From Membranipora membranacea (taxonomy: Eukaryota > Bryozoa > Gymnolaemata > Cheilostomatida > Membraniporidae): a stretch of 64,000 nucleotides of DNA. Position 1 is the stretch's first letter. Every line of letters begins with the position of its first letter. The notes beneath the pieces are model-generated. The model did no database searches. It had not been told where the DNA came from and was given only the letters and a program-made list of their open reading frames with translations. This document shows, piece by piece, positions 12,889 to 24,290 of the stretch. Location: contig OU612070.1 of NCBI GenBank assembly GCA_914767715.1, forward strand, positions 3,923,501 to 3,987,500, in the 5' to 3' direction. The position numbers were made by a program, and so were the translations under genes.

Positions 12889-14817
12889 CTACAACAGACA
12901 ACAGCCTGTGTAATGCCTCATATAAAAGTGACATGATACAATTTTCTTTCTAAAATGTTCCGGGTGCCTTGTTCAAAGGAGTGTCGATAGCATTCCCCAA
13001 AAAATTTTGATAGTTTACTACACTACTCCCAAGTGATTGTAACATATTATGCACATCCTATCAGAGTGCTATGTATAGTATACTGCTGTTTTATAAGGTG
13101 CTCACGAGTACTAATAATCGGATCATACCTGCGGCCAACTGTTCATAAAAATCTGAAGATGGCAGATCAGCATTATCAGGAAACTCATAGTCAATTAAGA
13201 CAGAGAGCAACATCGATACACTGCTTTAAAATTTTACGCAGAACTTTCTCTCTCTGCAGCAAATAAGTATAAATTAATCATCATAATGTGTCATTTTCTA
13301 TAAAACTAAATCTGTAGAGGGGAGTCAGCCACTGGGACTTGGAAGCCTTTATTTTGCCCATGGCTCATATCAACCACATTGTAGCGGTGGTGGTCGATAC
13401 TTGACAAGGATGAATACCGGCAAAGTCTAAGGGGGCTTATGGGTAGATAGTTACAAAATCTCAATTTGACAGCATAATTTATTTTACATATCTTGTTTAT
13501 TTTTCTAAAATGTAAATTAAAGCTGCTAATTTTTCATATCAACTATAAGTTGAGGAATTCCTAAGTTCTGATTTATGTCAACATTGTACTCTCGTGCAAG
13601 AGAAACAATTTTCAGAATTTTAGAGCATTACATCAATGACATCATCAATTTGCAGTATAATTATTATCAAAATGATTACTGAGTTTGGCCTCTAATATTA
13701 TTTTGGCTTTATTCAAGAGTTTTGTGATAAAGAATAGAGTGTTGAGCTGAATTCATATTTATCTCAATGATTAACCTTGGGCTAAGGACCTACACCAATG
13801 AACTGAGGGAGTTCATTGTCTACACACATACATCTTATTGTTTGAGTACTACAACATTGAAACCAGCCATCTTATAACCATGAAACACGCACAACATTTC
13901 AAGTCTCTTGCAAACTACCTTAAATGGTGGCAGTAATAGAGTTATTTTGTAATCGGTGAGAAAAAAAGTGCACATTTTTTGTTTGAATGGCACTTGATAT
14001 TTAAATGTTCTGGCACTTCCTTTTGTATATATCAGGGGTTTCATAACACTTCTCAATTCATTTTTAATGATTGTATTAATATGGCACATGCCTTGTGTCT
14101 GGGCAAGGCTGGAACAGCAACTTTTACACCAAAAGTTGATATCCTCGAGGTGTCTAAACCACAGACTAAAACTGAATCTAACTAAATTTTAACCAAACTG
14201 AAATGACCTACAACTGAAATTAAAAAATAAGAGCTATGAAAATCCCAGCAAGATTTGCTGTAAAGTAATAATTACTTTATTTGATTCTAACCTTAACCTT
14301 TGTTCATAAATAATGTACAAGATTTGGAGAGAAAATAGTGTGAGCATAAAAGGTAATGAGATGATTAACCAGAGCCAGGAAGTCTAGCTCAAACCTTTCA
14401 ACAAATTGATATTATGATCAGGAATAATCATTTTCATTCAAGAGTTTTGATGACAAAAACAGTCAAGAAAAAACTTTCTATGAGGTGAAGCCTGAACAAA
14501 TGACACAAGGAAAACCAAGTCGTCAATCATGGTGCTTGCAAGAGATATTCCTGCTTCTCCTCCTCTGAATATTGTCAATATCTTTCAACACTAAGGGCTT
14601 TCAACCAGTTTCTACAACTTGAAGATGTGGTGTTAAATGTGCCGAAATTCATATTGAATAAAATAATACCTGACACTGTCGCTGTTTTTGTACCCTTTTA
14701 ACACTGATTTTGTGCGATCGTCATCGGGAAGAGAATATACATTGCTAGTATTTAATAAGGTACATGATAGACATTTGTTTACTTCTCACACAATATCAAT
14801 GCCTCAGTTTCGGCGTT

Positions 14818-14855
14818 GGCAGTTTCTTACAAGCATCGGCAGTTTCTTACAAGCG
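14818..14855. repeat. 20-bp tandem duplication
   Basis: The unit GGCAGTTTCTTACAAGCATC is followed by a second copy that matches over its first 17 bases. Confidence 0.75.
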
Positions 14856-16061
14856 TTTCCTACTCATTCATTAGGAAATGTTTCCAGATGTTGACTTAAC
14901 TATTTTTGATCGATCGATAGAAGAAAGTCATGGGATTAAGATGTCATGTGACCAAAGTTGCTTACAGATAGAATGTGCACCGACCAACTGACTGACTGAC
15001 TGGAATATTACAGTACAAAACTCAATGTCACGGCAGTCGTCAGGCAGTTGTCACATTCTGGAGAAAATGTGGCAAAATAATATGGGAGCGACACTAATTT
15101 GGTCACCTAAATAACCTATTGTTGTGCCATCAACTTACCCTGTTCATCTTTATTTGCCTAAAAATTAGCTACAGGCTTTTTTATTGGTGGAGCATACGGC
15201 CAATCACTCTCTCATTTCTATACATCACCTGACCTTCATCAATCATAATCTTAGGTCTTGTCAAAGGCTTATTGATCTATTATATCCGTTATTGTATGTT
15301 CATCAGTCATAATTTTGCATCTTTAAGAGTTCGGCGGTGACAAAAATTGAAGAATCGAGAAGGAATATTTGTTACTGTTTATAACCTAAGTATCTATTTA
15401 AAAAGTGTCATCGTTACCTAACCAGGCAATGCTGAATGAATTTGAAATATCAAAGTGAAATTCAGACAAGCCTCAGTTCAGTTGCAGGATACACAAGGCT
15501 CATTCTGTTTGTATATTCTGCTCCATGCCCTGCTCTGCTTTGGTCTGCGGCTTTGAGAAAAATATAAAAATAGCTGCAACAATAAAGTCTTTCTGACATA
15601 TTGTGACACAAAGTGAACACATTGATCTAACATTGAACAATCTATCCAGGCGTTGGTGTTGAGGAATTTCTATAAATATCATATTATATAAGCATCCATT
15701 AGTGCGTATTTAACTTCTCTCACTAATATTTCTTATATATTAATGCATTTTAGTTCTTTTGTGTATCCTACTTGAAGTTTTTCACATGATGTAAAAATAG
15801 CTGTTGAAAATTGCGAAATACATCATTAGACAAACTAAAATCTTTCTGACATATTGAGCTACGTGCGAAAGCATCTTCGGTTTTAAATTTAATTTTCTGT
15901 AAAGTATTTTTTTGACATACAATCTGGAGATGAAACTTTTACTAGTTTGCTAGTTTGTTTGTTTTACACCTACACTCTTCTACCTACAACATTGGGTCCA
16001 TCGATTAAAACAATTGTTATTTACATGCTATCGACCAATAGGGCATAAGATAGGACAAAAC

Positions 16062-16450
16062 GATTTCCAATTACAACAAAATTACTGTTGCCCATAACCT
16101 TCTGTCAGAAAAGCAACTCCAAGTCGAAAATGATAATTGGTAGATTCAAACAGATGTCTTGATATTTGAATCGGTATTTGCATTACCTTAGCAACTCCAG
16201 TGCCCTTTCCTGCGCATCTCACCTTAATAACTTATTGAGTTTCATCATTCCACCAACCCTAAAACTTCCAAATAATATTTCAAGCACGCAAAGAACAAAA
16301 CAGTAAAGGCAGATTAAAGGTTTTATAATTTTACGAAATTATTGTTTTGCCAGATGAAAGCCAATCATTTATCATGCCATTTTAGACTTGGAGTTGTTCT
16401 GCTTACAAAAAGTTGTGGGCAACAGTAATTATGTTGCTGTTGGAATCTCA
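16062..16450. mobile_element. Foldback MITE with about 80-bp imperfect inverted arms
   Basis: The segment from TTCCAATTACAACAAAATT (16065 on) through ATAATTGG is repeated in inverted form from CCAATCATTTATCAT to TTGGAA (ending about 16445). Shared blocks include TTACTGTTGCCCA and CAACTCCAAGTC. The interior is short and non-coding. Target duplications were not resolved, so the superfamily is unknown. Confidence 0.65.
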
Positions 16451-16976
16451 TTAGAAGATGGTTTATTATTCTATCAGTCTGCACTCCACATAAAAGGGTC
16501 CTCTATCATAATTTTTTGGTTATTTCTAAAGGCTGCTGTGCCAAACACAAAAGGATGATTGATTAAAATGTTTGCCATTTCAGGTCTAAGGTGCTATTTG
16601 GAAAGTGTCACCAGTTTTCCACAGCATGTACTTTATTGAATGCCCATGGGCAAAATTATCGTATTTTCAGTCCCTTAGAGTCAAATGGTCACTTCTGAGG
16701 TAAAATTCTAACAGCACAAGCTTACATAAGCTCGAACAGTACAATTACATAAGTGATCATTGAGTGTTTTCACCAATACATAATGATGGGCAGGATTACA
16801 ATCGAGAGGAAAACCTGATACTTGTCCTTGCACCTAGGTGACTTGCTGCTATTTTGAAAGTGTCATCAAATAACTCGACAGTTTCCAAAATCAACTGAGC
16901 TTCTAGTCAGAAATACATCTCCGTGCCAAAAAACTTCACCAAGTCCTGGTTTAAATAAAAGTATGACAATTTTTTA

Positions 16977-17564
16977 TAAGGGGACTTAGTATCATTTGAT
17001 TTTCAATTTTGCGCACTGATGCTAAAAAACAAAATACAATTTGTTTTTTGTTTTCTGTTCCAAAACAACGAAGTAAAATATGAAAATCGAGTCAATTTTG
17101 GTTTTTTGATTTTCTTATTGACGAAAACCGAAATATTGATATGAATCCTATTTTCATATTTCAACTTTGAATCACAAAAGCAAAAATTAAAAAATGAATT
17201 GATTTTTGCTTTTCATTTTTGATGCTGCAAAATATTTGCAATGTTTGATTTTTGTTTTTTTGTCTTTCAACACAAAAAATGAAAAACAAAATATGGAATT
17301 GGATTTTTTGTTTTTGTTCTGCAGCATCAAAAATGAAAAGCAAAAATCAATTCATTTTTTAATTTTTGTTTTTGTGATTCAAAGTTGAAATATGAAAATA
17401 GGATTCATATCAATATTTCGGTTTTCGCCAATAAGAAAATCAAAAAACCAGAATTGACTCGATTTTCATATTTTGATTTGTGTTTTGGAACAAAAAACAA
17501 GTTGTATTTTGTTTTTTAGCATCAGTGCGCAAAATTGAAAATCAAACGATACTAAGTCCCTTTA
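16977..17564. mobile_element. 588-bp near-perfect foldback element with TAAGGGGACTTAG ends
   Basis: The left arm begins TAAGGGGACTTAGTATC and the right arm ends with its reverse complement apart from a few mismatches. The arms are about 245 bp each and enclose a loop of about 90-100 bp between the two GATGCTGCA/GCAGCATC motifs (about 17221 and 17330). The element is bordered by TA on both sides, as expected of Tc1/mariner-type insertion. It is extremely AT-rich and non-coding; the mirrored 60-codon ORFs on the two strands are products of the palindrome. Related half-copies lie at 18323, 19493, 23614, 23795 and 28550. Confidence 0.8.
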
Positions 17565-18322
17565 TAATTTTTGTGGTTTCTTTAAATATTATTAGATTAC
17601 CAATCATTGTGTTATGTCAAATGTGAAAACTACCAGAATTATAACTGAAAGAATAATGATATAAAGATTGCCTTTTCACGTCACTGGTGCTATTTGTAAA
17701 GTGTCTTAGGATAATTCAAAGTATTTCAACTACAGCTTTTATGATTCAGTTTAAAAATACATCATTAGATAAATCTTACATAAATCTTACATAAAGGTCT
17801 GTAATCTAGTACCTGCTTGTATGTCCTGTTCCCAAAATAATGATGATATTTTTGCCTTCTGCAGTTATAAAATTAAATTTTATTGATTCAAATGTTGTTT
17901 AACAAGCTATCATCGAGAATTTTGCTAAGAAGCATAGCTAAACCTGAAATCAAGGCAAATAATATTTTCTCTGTAGGTCAGAAGAAATGATCATTTCACT
18001 TTTTAGTGGTAAAGGAAAGGAGAAGACACAAATATGTTATTTTCGAAGTGCCGGGTTCGCAATCATGTAGATCCTATTAGAAGCTACTGTATTTACAAAG
18101 ACAAAATAGGGACTACCTTATTAACTGTCTCTTTCCCTTCATTGGACTCTTACATATGTGATGTGATGGAATTACTGACTGCAAATCCGTTGACTATATA
18201 GGCGGCAAAACAAACTAACTGAAATGCTCAAATATTATTAGTCAATGAAACAAGTGCAAGGATTTCAGGTAGAGTTATTAATATCCGGGCACCAAGTCCA
18301 ACTGCTTTGGGGGCCACTCTTA
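17565..18322. other. Unique DNA between two foldback relatives
   Basis: No gene is seen. It contains one more copy of the CTATTTGTAAAGTGTC motif near 17690. Confidence 0.45.
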
Positions 18323-19044
18323 TAAGGGGACTTAGTATCGTTTGTTTTTCATTTCTGTGCGTTGATGTTAAAAAACAAAAAGCAACTTGTTTTCCGTTTT
18401 TTGTTCCGAAAGAATATCCCAAATATGAAAATCGAGTCAATTTTGGTTTTTGGATTTTCTTATTGACGAAAACCGAATTATCGATATGAATCCTATTTTC
18501 ATATTTTAACTTTGAATCATAAAAACAAAAATTGAAAAATGAATTGATTTTTGTTTTTCATTTTTGATGCTGCAAAATAAAAACGAAAATCCAATTCCAT
18601 ATTTTGTTTTTCATTTTTTGTGTTGAAAGACAAAAATCAAACATTGCAAATGTAGCCTAAATTGTTTTTTTCCTCATGGGGATATACTGGGGTTTGCATT
18701 CATTGCCGCTACCGGATGTTGCTGCCAAAAGTGGGTTGTCTGCCTGAGTCTGGTATGCTGAGATAATTTTGTCAAGTCAAGTCAGCTGCTATAAGGGGCT
18801 ACTGCGTGGCTTGTCTGCATTAAGGGCCACACAATGTATGTTACAGTGCTTGGGATGAAAGGTATTCGGTGCAGGTGCTTGGTAGTGAATGCTGCTGATG
18901 CTGTTGGGCTGCTGCCTGGTGGCTGCCGCTTGTATGATGCCGATTGTACGTTAAAGGGGAACCAGGGTTTCAAACAACTTCTCATTGATGAATAGCAAAT
19001 TGCACCTTCTGCAAAGGGAAAAAGACAAAATCTAAGTCCCCTTA
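18323..19044. mobile_element. Composite relative of the TAAGGGGACTTAG family, with a nested MITE fragment
   Basis: The 722-bp element has TA on both sides, a left end TAAGGGGACTTAGTATCG and a right end CTAAGTCCCCTTA. Its left 330 bp matches one arm plus the loop of the 16977 foldback. The middle (about 18669-18950) is a GC-richer block with CACACAATGTATGTTAC and CTGCTGCC-type motifs that is also found, inverted, at 22.9-23.6 kb and 28.3-28.5 kb. At 18951 a TTAA-MITE fragment begins at a TTAA and runs to about 19031. ORFs inside follow the repeats and are not genes. Confidence 0.7.
18951..19031. mobile_element. Truncated copy of the TTAA-flanked MITE
   Basis: Starting at a TTAA, the sequence AGGGGAACCAGGGTTTC and the following 60 bases match the left end of the element at 1505-1881. 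The copy stops abruptly against the right end of the host element. Confidence 0.7.
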
Positions 19045-19492
19045 TACACTCTGACCAAATTTTCAACAACAAAAAAAGATTTATCAGGTTAAATAAGAGA
19101 TAAATTTTTTTTGCCTGGAGACTGGCAAAACTCCACTGTTCCGCTTCAAGACTTTGATACTATTATGTCTACACCGATGGCTCATCTCATGACCTTGGTG
19201 GGGAACTGGTATATTCATCCAACGAACGCAAGAAGAATCAGATGGCCAAGCTTGTAATGATGAGGAAATCACAATTCCACTAACTCAAAATGCAACAATA
19301 TCACAAGCAGAAATTACTGGAATTTCAATAGCTGCCATGGTTCTTGAATGTTCCAGGAATAGAAAAATCGCAGTCCTTTTTCACTCCAGTCCCTTCAAAA
19401 CTCTGAAGTTAGAACGAAAACCAAACACGAATGCATACACAACTTAAATACCTTGTGAGGAGTAACTCCCTCACTCTTATGCGAGTCCCGTG

Positions 19493-19677
19493 TAAGGGGA
19501 CTTAGTATCGTTTGTTTTTCTTTTTGCACACCGTTGCTATAAAACAAAAAGCAACTTAATTTTCGTTATTTGTTCCAAAACAACAAATCAAAATACGAAA
19601 ATCAAGCCAATTTTTGTTTTTGATTTTGATTATTGATTTTCATATTTCAACTTTGAATCACCAAAACAAAAATTAAG
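19493..19677. mobile_element. Truncated TAAGGGGACTTAG-family arm
   Basis: A left end TAAGGGGACTTAGTATCG is followed by about 180 bp of the AT-rich arm, with an internal deletion. It stops after CCAAAACAAAAATTAAG. There is no right end. Confidence 0.65.
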
Positions 19678-20145
19678 CTTAACTGCTAACTGGTTGATTG
19701 ACATTATTGTTTTGGGATGGACATTTTTATTTGTAAATATTTTTTTGATGCAATAAGAAATCTAAAAGACCAGTTAATTCGCATAATTATTATTTGACCT
19801 TATTATAACCAATATTAAATATAGCTAAGCAGCCAGCTATTTCTCTAAGCTGTTTGTGCTTTCCTATTGTTCCAAGTTCTATAGCCATGACTATGACTCA
19901 TTTTTTTTACCATCAGCCAGCATTATTACACGCGGCAGCTCAGCAAGAGGAAGGTTTATCTCTGGCGGCCAGTAAATTTATTTATGTTTATCATGTTTTC
20001 AACTCGCTCCAAAAAACGTTATAGAACCCTACACCATGTAAGTTTAATTTTTTAAATGAACAAGTTTAATCTGATGCATTCCTAATATGTAGCAAACTGT
20101 TTGTGGAGATTTTTATCATTTGCTATGGATGTAACTTAATTTTGA

Positions 20146-20509
20146 GCGCATATCATATGTCAAGTCCAAGGGGTCCCAGCAATGGGCCATGTAAGGCCAA
20201 TAACCCTAACACGTACGCTGTGTTTCATAAGGTGGCAGTGGTGGATTGGAATGTGCTGTGGGATGAGAGAACACAGCTCCGAGTAGTGAATAGCGGGCTA
20301 TCTAATTAGCGCCATCGACCCATTCTTTTTTGGGGATGGTGAGATGGCGCAATCGGTTAGCGCGCTTGCTATTCACTGCCAGGCGATTAGTGCTGCAGGA
20401 GTTGTGGGTTCGAGCCCCACTGGGGGAGCTTTCATTGTTGATTGTTCCAGCCCCAGCCCCAGCACCCTCGGGTGTATACCTCTCCTTGTGCGCATATCAT
20501 ATGTCAAGT
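20146..20509. mobile_element. Head-to-head pair of tRNA-derived SINE sequences bracketed by a 20-bp direct repeat
   Basis: GCGCATATCATATGTCAAGT occurs at 20146-20165 and again at 20490-20509 in the same orientation. Between them, the plus-strand right half (about 20336-20489) starts with an A-box-like TGGCGCAATCGGTTAGCG and a B-box GGTTCGAGCCC. The left half is a more diverged inverted copy: the reverse complement of about 20270-20320 gives GATGGCGCTAAT...TATTCACT, matching the same head. The D arm (GCGC/GCGC) and T arm (GTGGG/CCCAC) of the right copy can pair, but no acceptor stem can form, so this is a SINE and not a tRNA gene. Confidence 0.6.
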
Positions 20510-21022
20510 GTTCCATATTCATTATTATCACACAAACAAAAGTTATATAAGACTATATATACCCTTTTTAGCGGTGTTAATTATTAGCTTGGAAGAGGTA
20601 TGTTCTCAACAACAGCTGGTTAATTTAACGTCCTCTCCTATCAATAATTGTAAGAGCTTAAAGTCCTACGTGCCAAAGGTGGTGCACTGGGATTAATCAT
20701 AATTAGTATTTGCTATTGACTAGCTACACCATTGGATAATGAGTGTAATGTCACGCCTAGTTACGCCTATTTGAGCCCAGTCCACGTGGCATTTGAGTTT
20801 TGCAGGAATTGAGCTTGCATGTTTCAAGTGTTTTTTCAAGTGGTGAAGTGGGTTATGCAAGAAATCAGGCAACACCTGTGCCCTTGCAGCTTTGCAGGCA
20901 TCCAAATAGTTGCAGTGAATATGATTGTACTGTTTATGTGATGTTGAAAGGATGCGACACTTCACATCAGCTGATGAAAACATTTGACTTTGTGTACAAA
21001 CAAGGACTATTCCACTGTATAA
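20510..21022. other. Unassigned DNA
   Basis: No gene is supported. Short ORFs on both strands lack domains. Confidence 0.4.
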
Positions 21023-21249
21023 CAGGGCCGTAGATTAGAAAAAATGGTAGGGGAGGCAAAGGTCCGAGGCGAGTCCAATGCATCACCAGTAACCTCCTCC
21101 CCGACAAATTTAAGCCGTGTAATAAGCAACTGGAAATCCCAGAGGAGATGGTTCTGACATGGATTATTAAATTAGAGTGTTTTAGGCCACTGTATTTAGC
21201 TATCTAGGGGAGGCAGTGCCTTTCTGCCTCACCTAGAACTACGGTCCTG
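21023..21249. mobile_element. Small hAT-like MITE
   Basis: Terminal inverted repeats CAGGGCCGTAG and CTACGGTCCTG (10 of 11 matched) bound 227 bp of non-coding DNA. Both subterminal regions contain GGGGAGGCA. CAGRGCCGTAG-type ends are usual in hAT MITEs. The flanking 8 bases are not a clean duplication, so the insertion is old or the ends are slightly off. Confidence 0.5.
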
Positions 21250-22919
21250 TACAATAAATAGTGTAAACTTATTCTAACTATCGTAGAGGTATAATTGTAA
21301 TAATCTTTGACATAATGATAATAAAAATAATCTTGCAGAAATGAAAGTGAATTAGAGAGATGCTGCTGCATTACCTTCCTCTAGAAAAAACTTGTTACGG
21401 AAAAATTTGCAGTACAAATTTTTAATGGTATGCGTTACATTAGAGGCCTATGAGCAGATGAAGATAAATGCAAAAGACGGAGGATGTCCGTGGTAAAGTG
21501 AACATCCGAAGGGAAGTCATTTCGACTGTGGTGTGAAAGTGTGTGATAATCCGGCCATAGCCAACCTCCGGTCGATTGTGAGTTTTGCCGAAAAGGTCAC
21601 TTTGTTTGGCCAGTTGCACTCTCACCACAGAGAAAAGTTGAAACGCACTCACTTTCTCGCATTGTTCAAAATTTTGGTGTACGATATATTCATTATGGTC
21701 GCATCTGAAATTCAGGAAATTTCTAGTTGTTGCTCGATTGCAGCAGATGGGAATTCCCCACTACATGTAACATTCATGGAAAAGACAGGTCAAAAAAAAG
21801 GTTGCATAAAAATTGTTGCGCCTAATTGGTATACTCCCAAAAGAAGTAGCCAATCTTGAGAAAAAAGTTTGGTGATGCATGCCCTAATCCTCCATATGGC
21901 TGGTATACATGGATGACAATGTGCGACAACCAAAACGACTAGCCCTAAACCCAATGACCTTTTTCAGGACCACCAATTATAAATGAAGTGATTGTTTATT
22001 TATGTCACATCATGAAAAACATACATGACATCATCATACTCGTGTTTACTCGAATCCTTTATACTGTATCATACTAATCTCTTAGATAGAGTTGTGGTCA
22101 TTACAACCCTCACAAACTCCCAAAATGATCGATAAGAATAGTGTTTATTTGTGGCCGCTTGTCTGCAACATCAATGCAAAATACTGTATTCAACAGTGCC
22201 CTTGGATAAAGCCCATATAGCTATTTTATCCCATCTCATGTAAACTTGATTGTAGGATTTTAATAGCATATAATTGCCAATTGATGACAGCAACCGTAAC
22301 TAGGCACTTGAAAAAAATTCTAGGCACTATATAAATCTGTCAATCGTATTTCAAAATCGACCAATAAAAACCAGTAAAATGTGGGGCGGGTAATTTGAAA
22401 TCTCTGCGGCTGTGCAATTTTGAGTCAAAGCTGATGCATTTTCACCACTTTCTAAGGAGATTTTTGGAATAAGATTTATATTGGGATGTGTGTATGAAAA
22501 ATCTTCATCAGGCCATGCAATTTTCATCTCAATAAAGTCAAGACTGCTCATCATATTCCCAAAAAAGCAGGAGGAATTTGAATGCTGCTAACCCCATTTG
22601 AATTTGATATGGCTGGGTGATCGCTTTACATTGACTGGCCCTTTTATACCGGTCGAGGCACTTTAAATTCATTTTGTAATTCGTGTACTTTGTTTATTGT
22701 TTTTTGTCTTGTTTGTAATTCTGATGACGATTTAATTTTATGTGTAGCTTCATTGCATACCACATGTTAAATTGTTTCTTCTTGTTCTGTTCAATCGTTA
22801 CATTGTCAGTATTTTTTATAGGTTACGTCTTCTAAATAAAATAATTACCCACAAGTCAGTTGGCAATTCATACGGATGTCATATACCAGCACAATTATCA
22901 ACCGCTTATTTAGCGGCCA
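21250..22919. other. Gene-poor stretch
   Basis: An ORF at 21533-21859 (about 108 codons) is open but shows no domain, no start context and no splice partner; I do not call it a gene. Nothing else is recognised. Confidence 0.4.
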
Positions 22920-23575
22920 ACCAGTGTCAGCCAACAAGGGTCAATAAACCAGATGCAGCACACCGGTGACACCCCATCAGCGATAGCTAACCAACCGCAA
23001 CGCACTAGCAACAGCGCATCAGCAGCAGCAAACCAGCGGACGTCCACAAACTAGAGGCAGCACATAAGCGGCAGCCCACCCATCCAAGACATCAAGCTGG
23101 GTGTACAGTCAGCATCACAAAATCGGCAGCAAACGGACCAATGGCAGTACACTGTACACACAATCGGCAGTACAACAGCAGTAGCACACCAGCGGCAGCA
23201 ATGATGTGCAACAACAATAGTGTGCGGCAGCACACCCAGCAGAGGTATCATGCTGAGCGTACAATCGACAGCACAACAGCGGCAGAACACCTTTGGCAAC
23301 ACACCAGCGGCAGCTCATGCACTGCAGCCGACAAGCAGCAGCCCACATACACCAGCCCACCCACCATCAGCAGCTAACTCAGCACACAAGCAGCAGCGCA
23401 CCCCCATTGGGAACGAACACACTGTGCACACCAGCGGCAGCACACCCAAGGCAGCAAGCTTAACATACAATTGGCATCAAACAAGCGGCAGCCAATAGGC
23501 AGAGGCCAACAGGCGGCAGCCTAGCAGCAGCAGCAACATAAACTAGCAAGCACCTGCGCAGAATTCTCACCCCAT
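22920..23575. repeat. Degenerate GC-rich minisatellite of CAGCGGCAGCACACC-like units
   Basis: The segment is a patchwork of GCAGC, ACACCAGCGGCAG and TACAATCGGCA blocks at irregular spacing. The same vocabulary (ACAATCGGCATCATAC, AAGCGGCAGCC) occurs on the minus strand of 18860-18950 inside the TAAGGGGACTTAG-family element, so this is probably the expanded interior of such an element. The small ORFs on both strands are translations of the repeat and are not genes. Confidence 0.65.
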
Positions 23576-23613
23576 CACTGTAACATACATTGTGTGGCAC
23601 GATACAGACATAT

Positions 23614-23794
23614 ATGAAAATAGGATTCATATCAGTATGTCGGTGTTGATCAATAAGAAAATCAAAAAACAAACATTGACTCGATTTCATATTTTGATTT
23701 GTTGTTTTGGAACAAAATACGAAGAACATGTTGCTTTTTGTAATTTAGCATCAGTGCGCAAAAATGAAAAACGAACGATACTAATTCCCCTTTT
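23614..23794. mobile_element. Right arm of a TAAGGGGACTTAG-family element
   Basis: From TATGAAAATAGGATTCATATC to GATACTAATTCCCC the sequence matches the right arm of the 16977 foldback. Its outer end abuts the left end of the next relative at 23795, giving a CCCCTTTTAAGGGG junction. Confidence 0.65.
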
Positions 23795-24290
23795 AAGGGG
23801 ACTTGGTATTGTTTGTTTTTCATTTTCTTGCACACAGATGCTGAAAATCAAAAGGTTATCAGCAAAATTCACTACCAAGCACCTGCGCCAAATGAATCTG
23901 CCCCATTTTCCCAATGTCATTTTCCCACCAAGCCATTTTCCCACCTCCCGTTATCCCACTCTGCCATTTTTTCACCTTGACATTTTCCCACAGAGCCATT
24001 ATCCCACCTGTTTGATTTCCCACTGTGCCATTTTCCCACCTGGACGTTTTCCCACCAATCTAGTTTCCCACCTGGACGTTTTCCCACCAATCCATTTTTC
24101 CACCCAGACATTTGCTCAACAAGCCATTTTCCCACCAAGCCGTTTTCCCACCAAACAATTTTCCCAACAGGACAATTTCCCACTGAACAATTTTCCCAAC
24201 AGGATAATTTACCACAGTGCTGTTTTCCCGCCACAAAATTTTTTCACCGCACAGTTTTCCCTTTGTAGCCTTTTTTCAGACTAAGCCGTT
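23795..24290. mobile_element. TAAGGGGACTTGG-ended element carrying a TTTTCCCACC minisatellite
   Basis: After a short left end the element keeps only a little of the AT-rich arm. It then runs into CACTACCAAGCACCTGCGCC and a degenerate array (about 23905-24250) built of 15-17-base units such as TTTTCCCACCAAGCCA and TTTTCCCACCTGGACG. The array lies in an uninterrupted ORF on each strand only because the unit lacks stops. The same array in opposite orientation is at 28015-28320. Confidence 0.65.

Larger units (their letters stand above)
10964..16061. other. Gene-poor stretch
   Basis: There are several ORFs of 60-80 codons but none has a domain, a signal peptide or a paralogue in the window. Two local tandem duplications occur (12839-12888 and 14818-14855). 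The motif CTATTTNNAAAGTGTCA, which recurs through 17.7 kb, first appears near 15390. Confidence 0.4.

Noticed and set aside
17161-17388. Mirror-image 60-codon ORFs on both strands
   Set aside because: Products of the AT-rich foldback palindrome.
20336-20435. Functional tRNA gene
   Set aside because: A- and B-boxes and the D and T stems are present, but the acceptor stem cannot pair and the anticodon region is too long; it fits a SINE head.
21533-21859. 108-codon ORF
   Set aside because: Open but lacks any recognised motif or exon border.
23905-24250. CRISPR-like spaced repeats
   Set aside because: Units are 15-17 bases, degenerate and contiguous without unique spacers, inside a eukaryotic transposon.
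23592-24284. 230-codon ORF and its 105-codon antisense partner over the TTTTCCCACC array
   Set aside because: The translation is just the degenerate minisatellite plus transposon arm; no start context, domain or splice partner.
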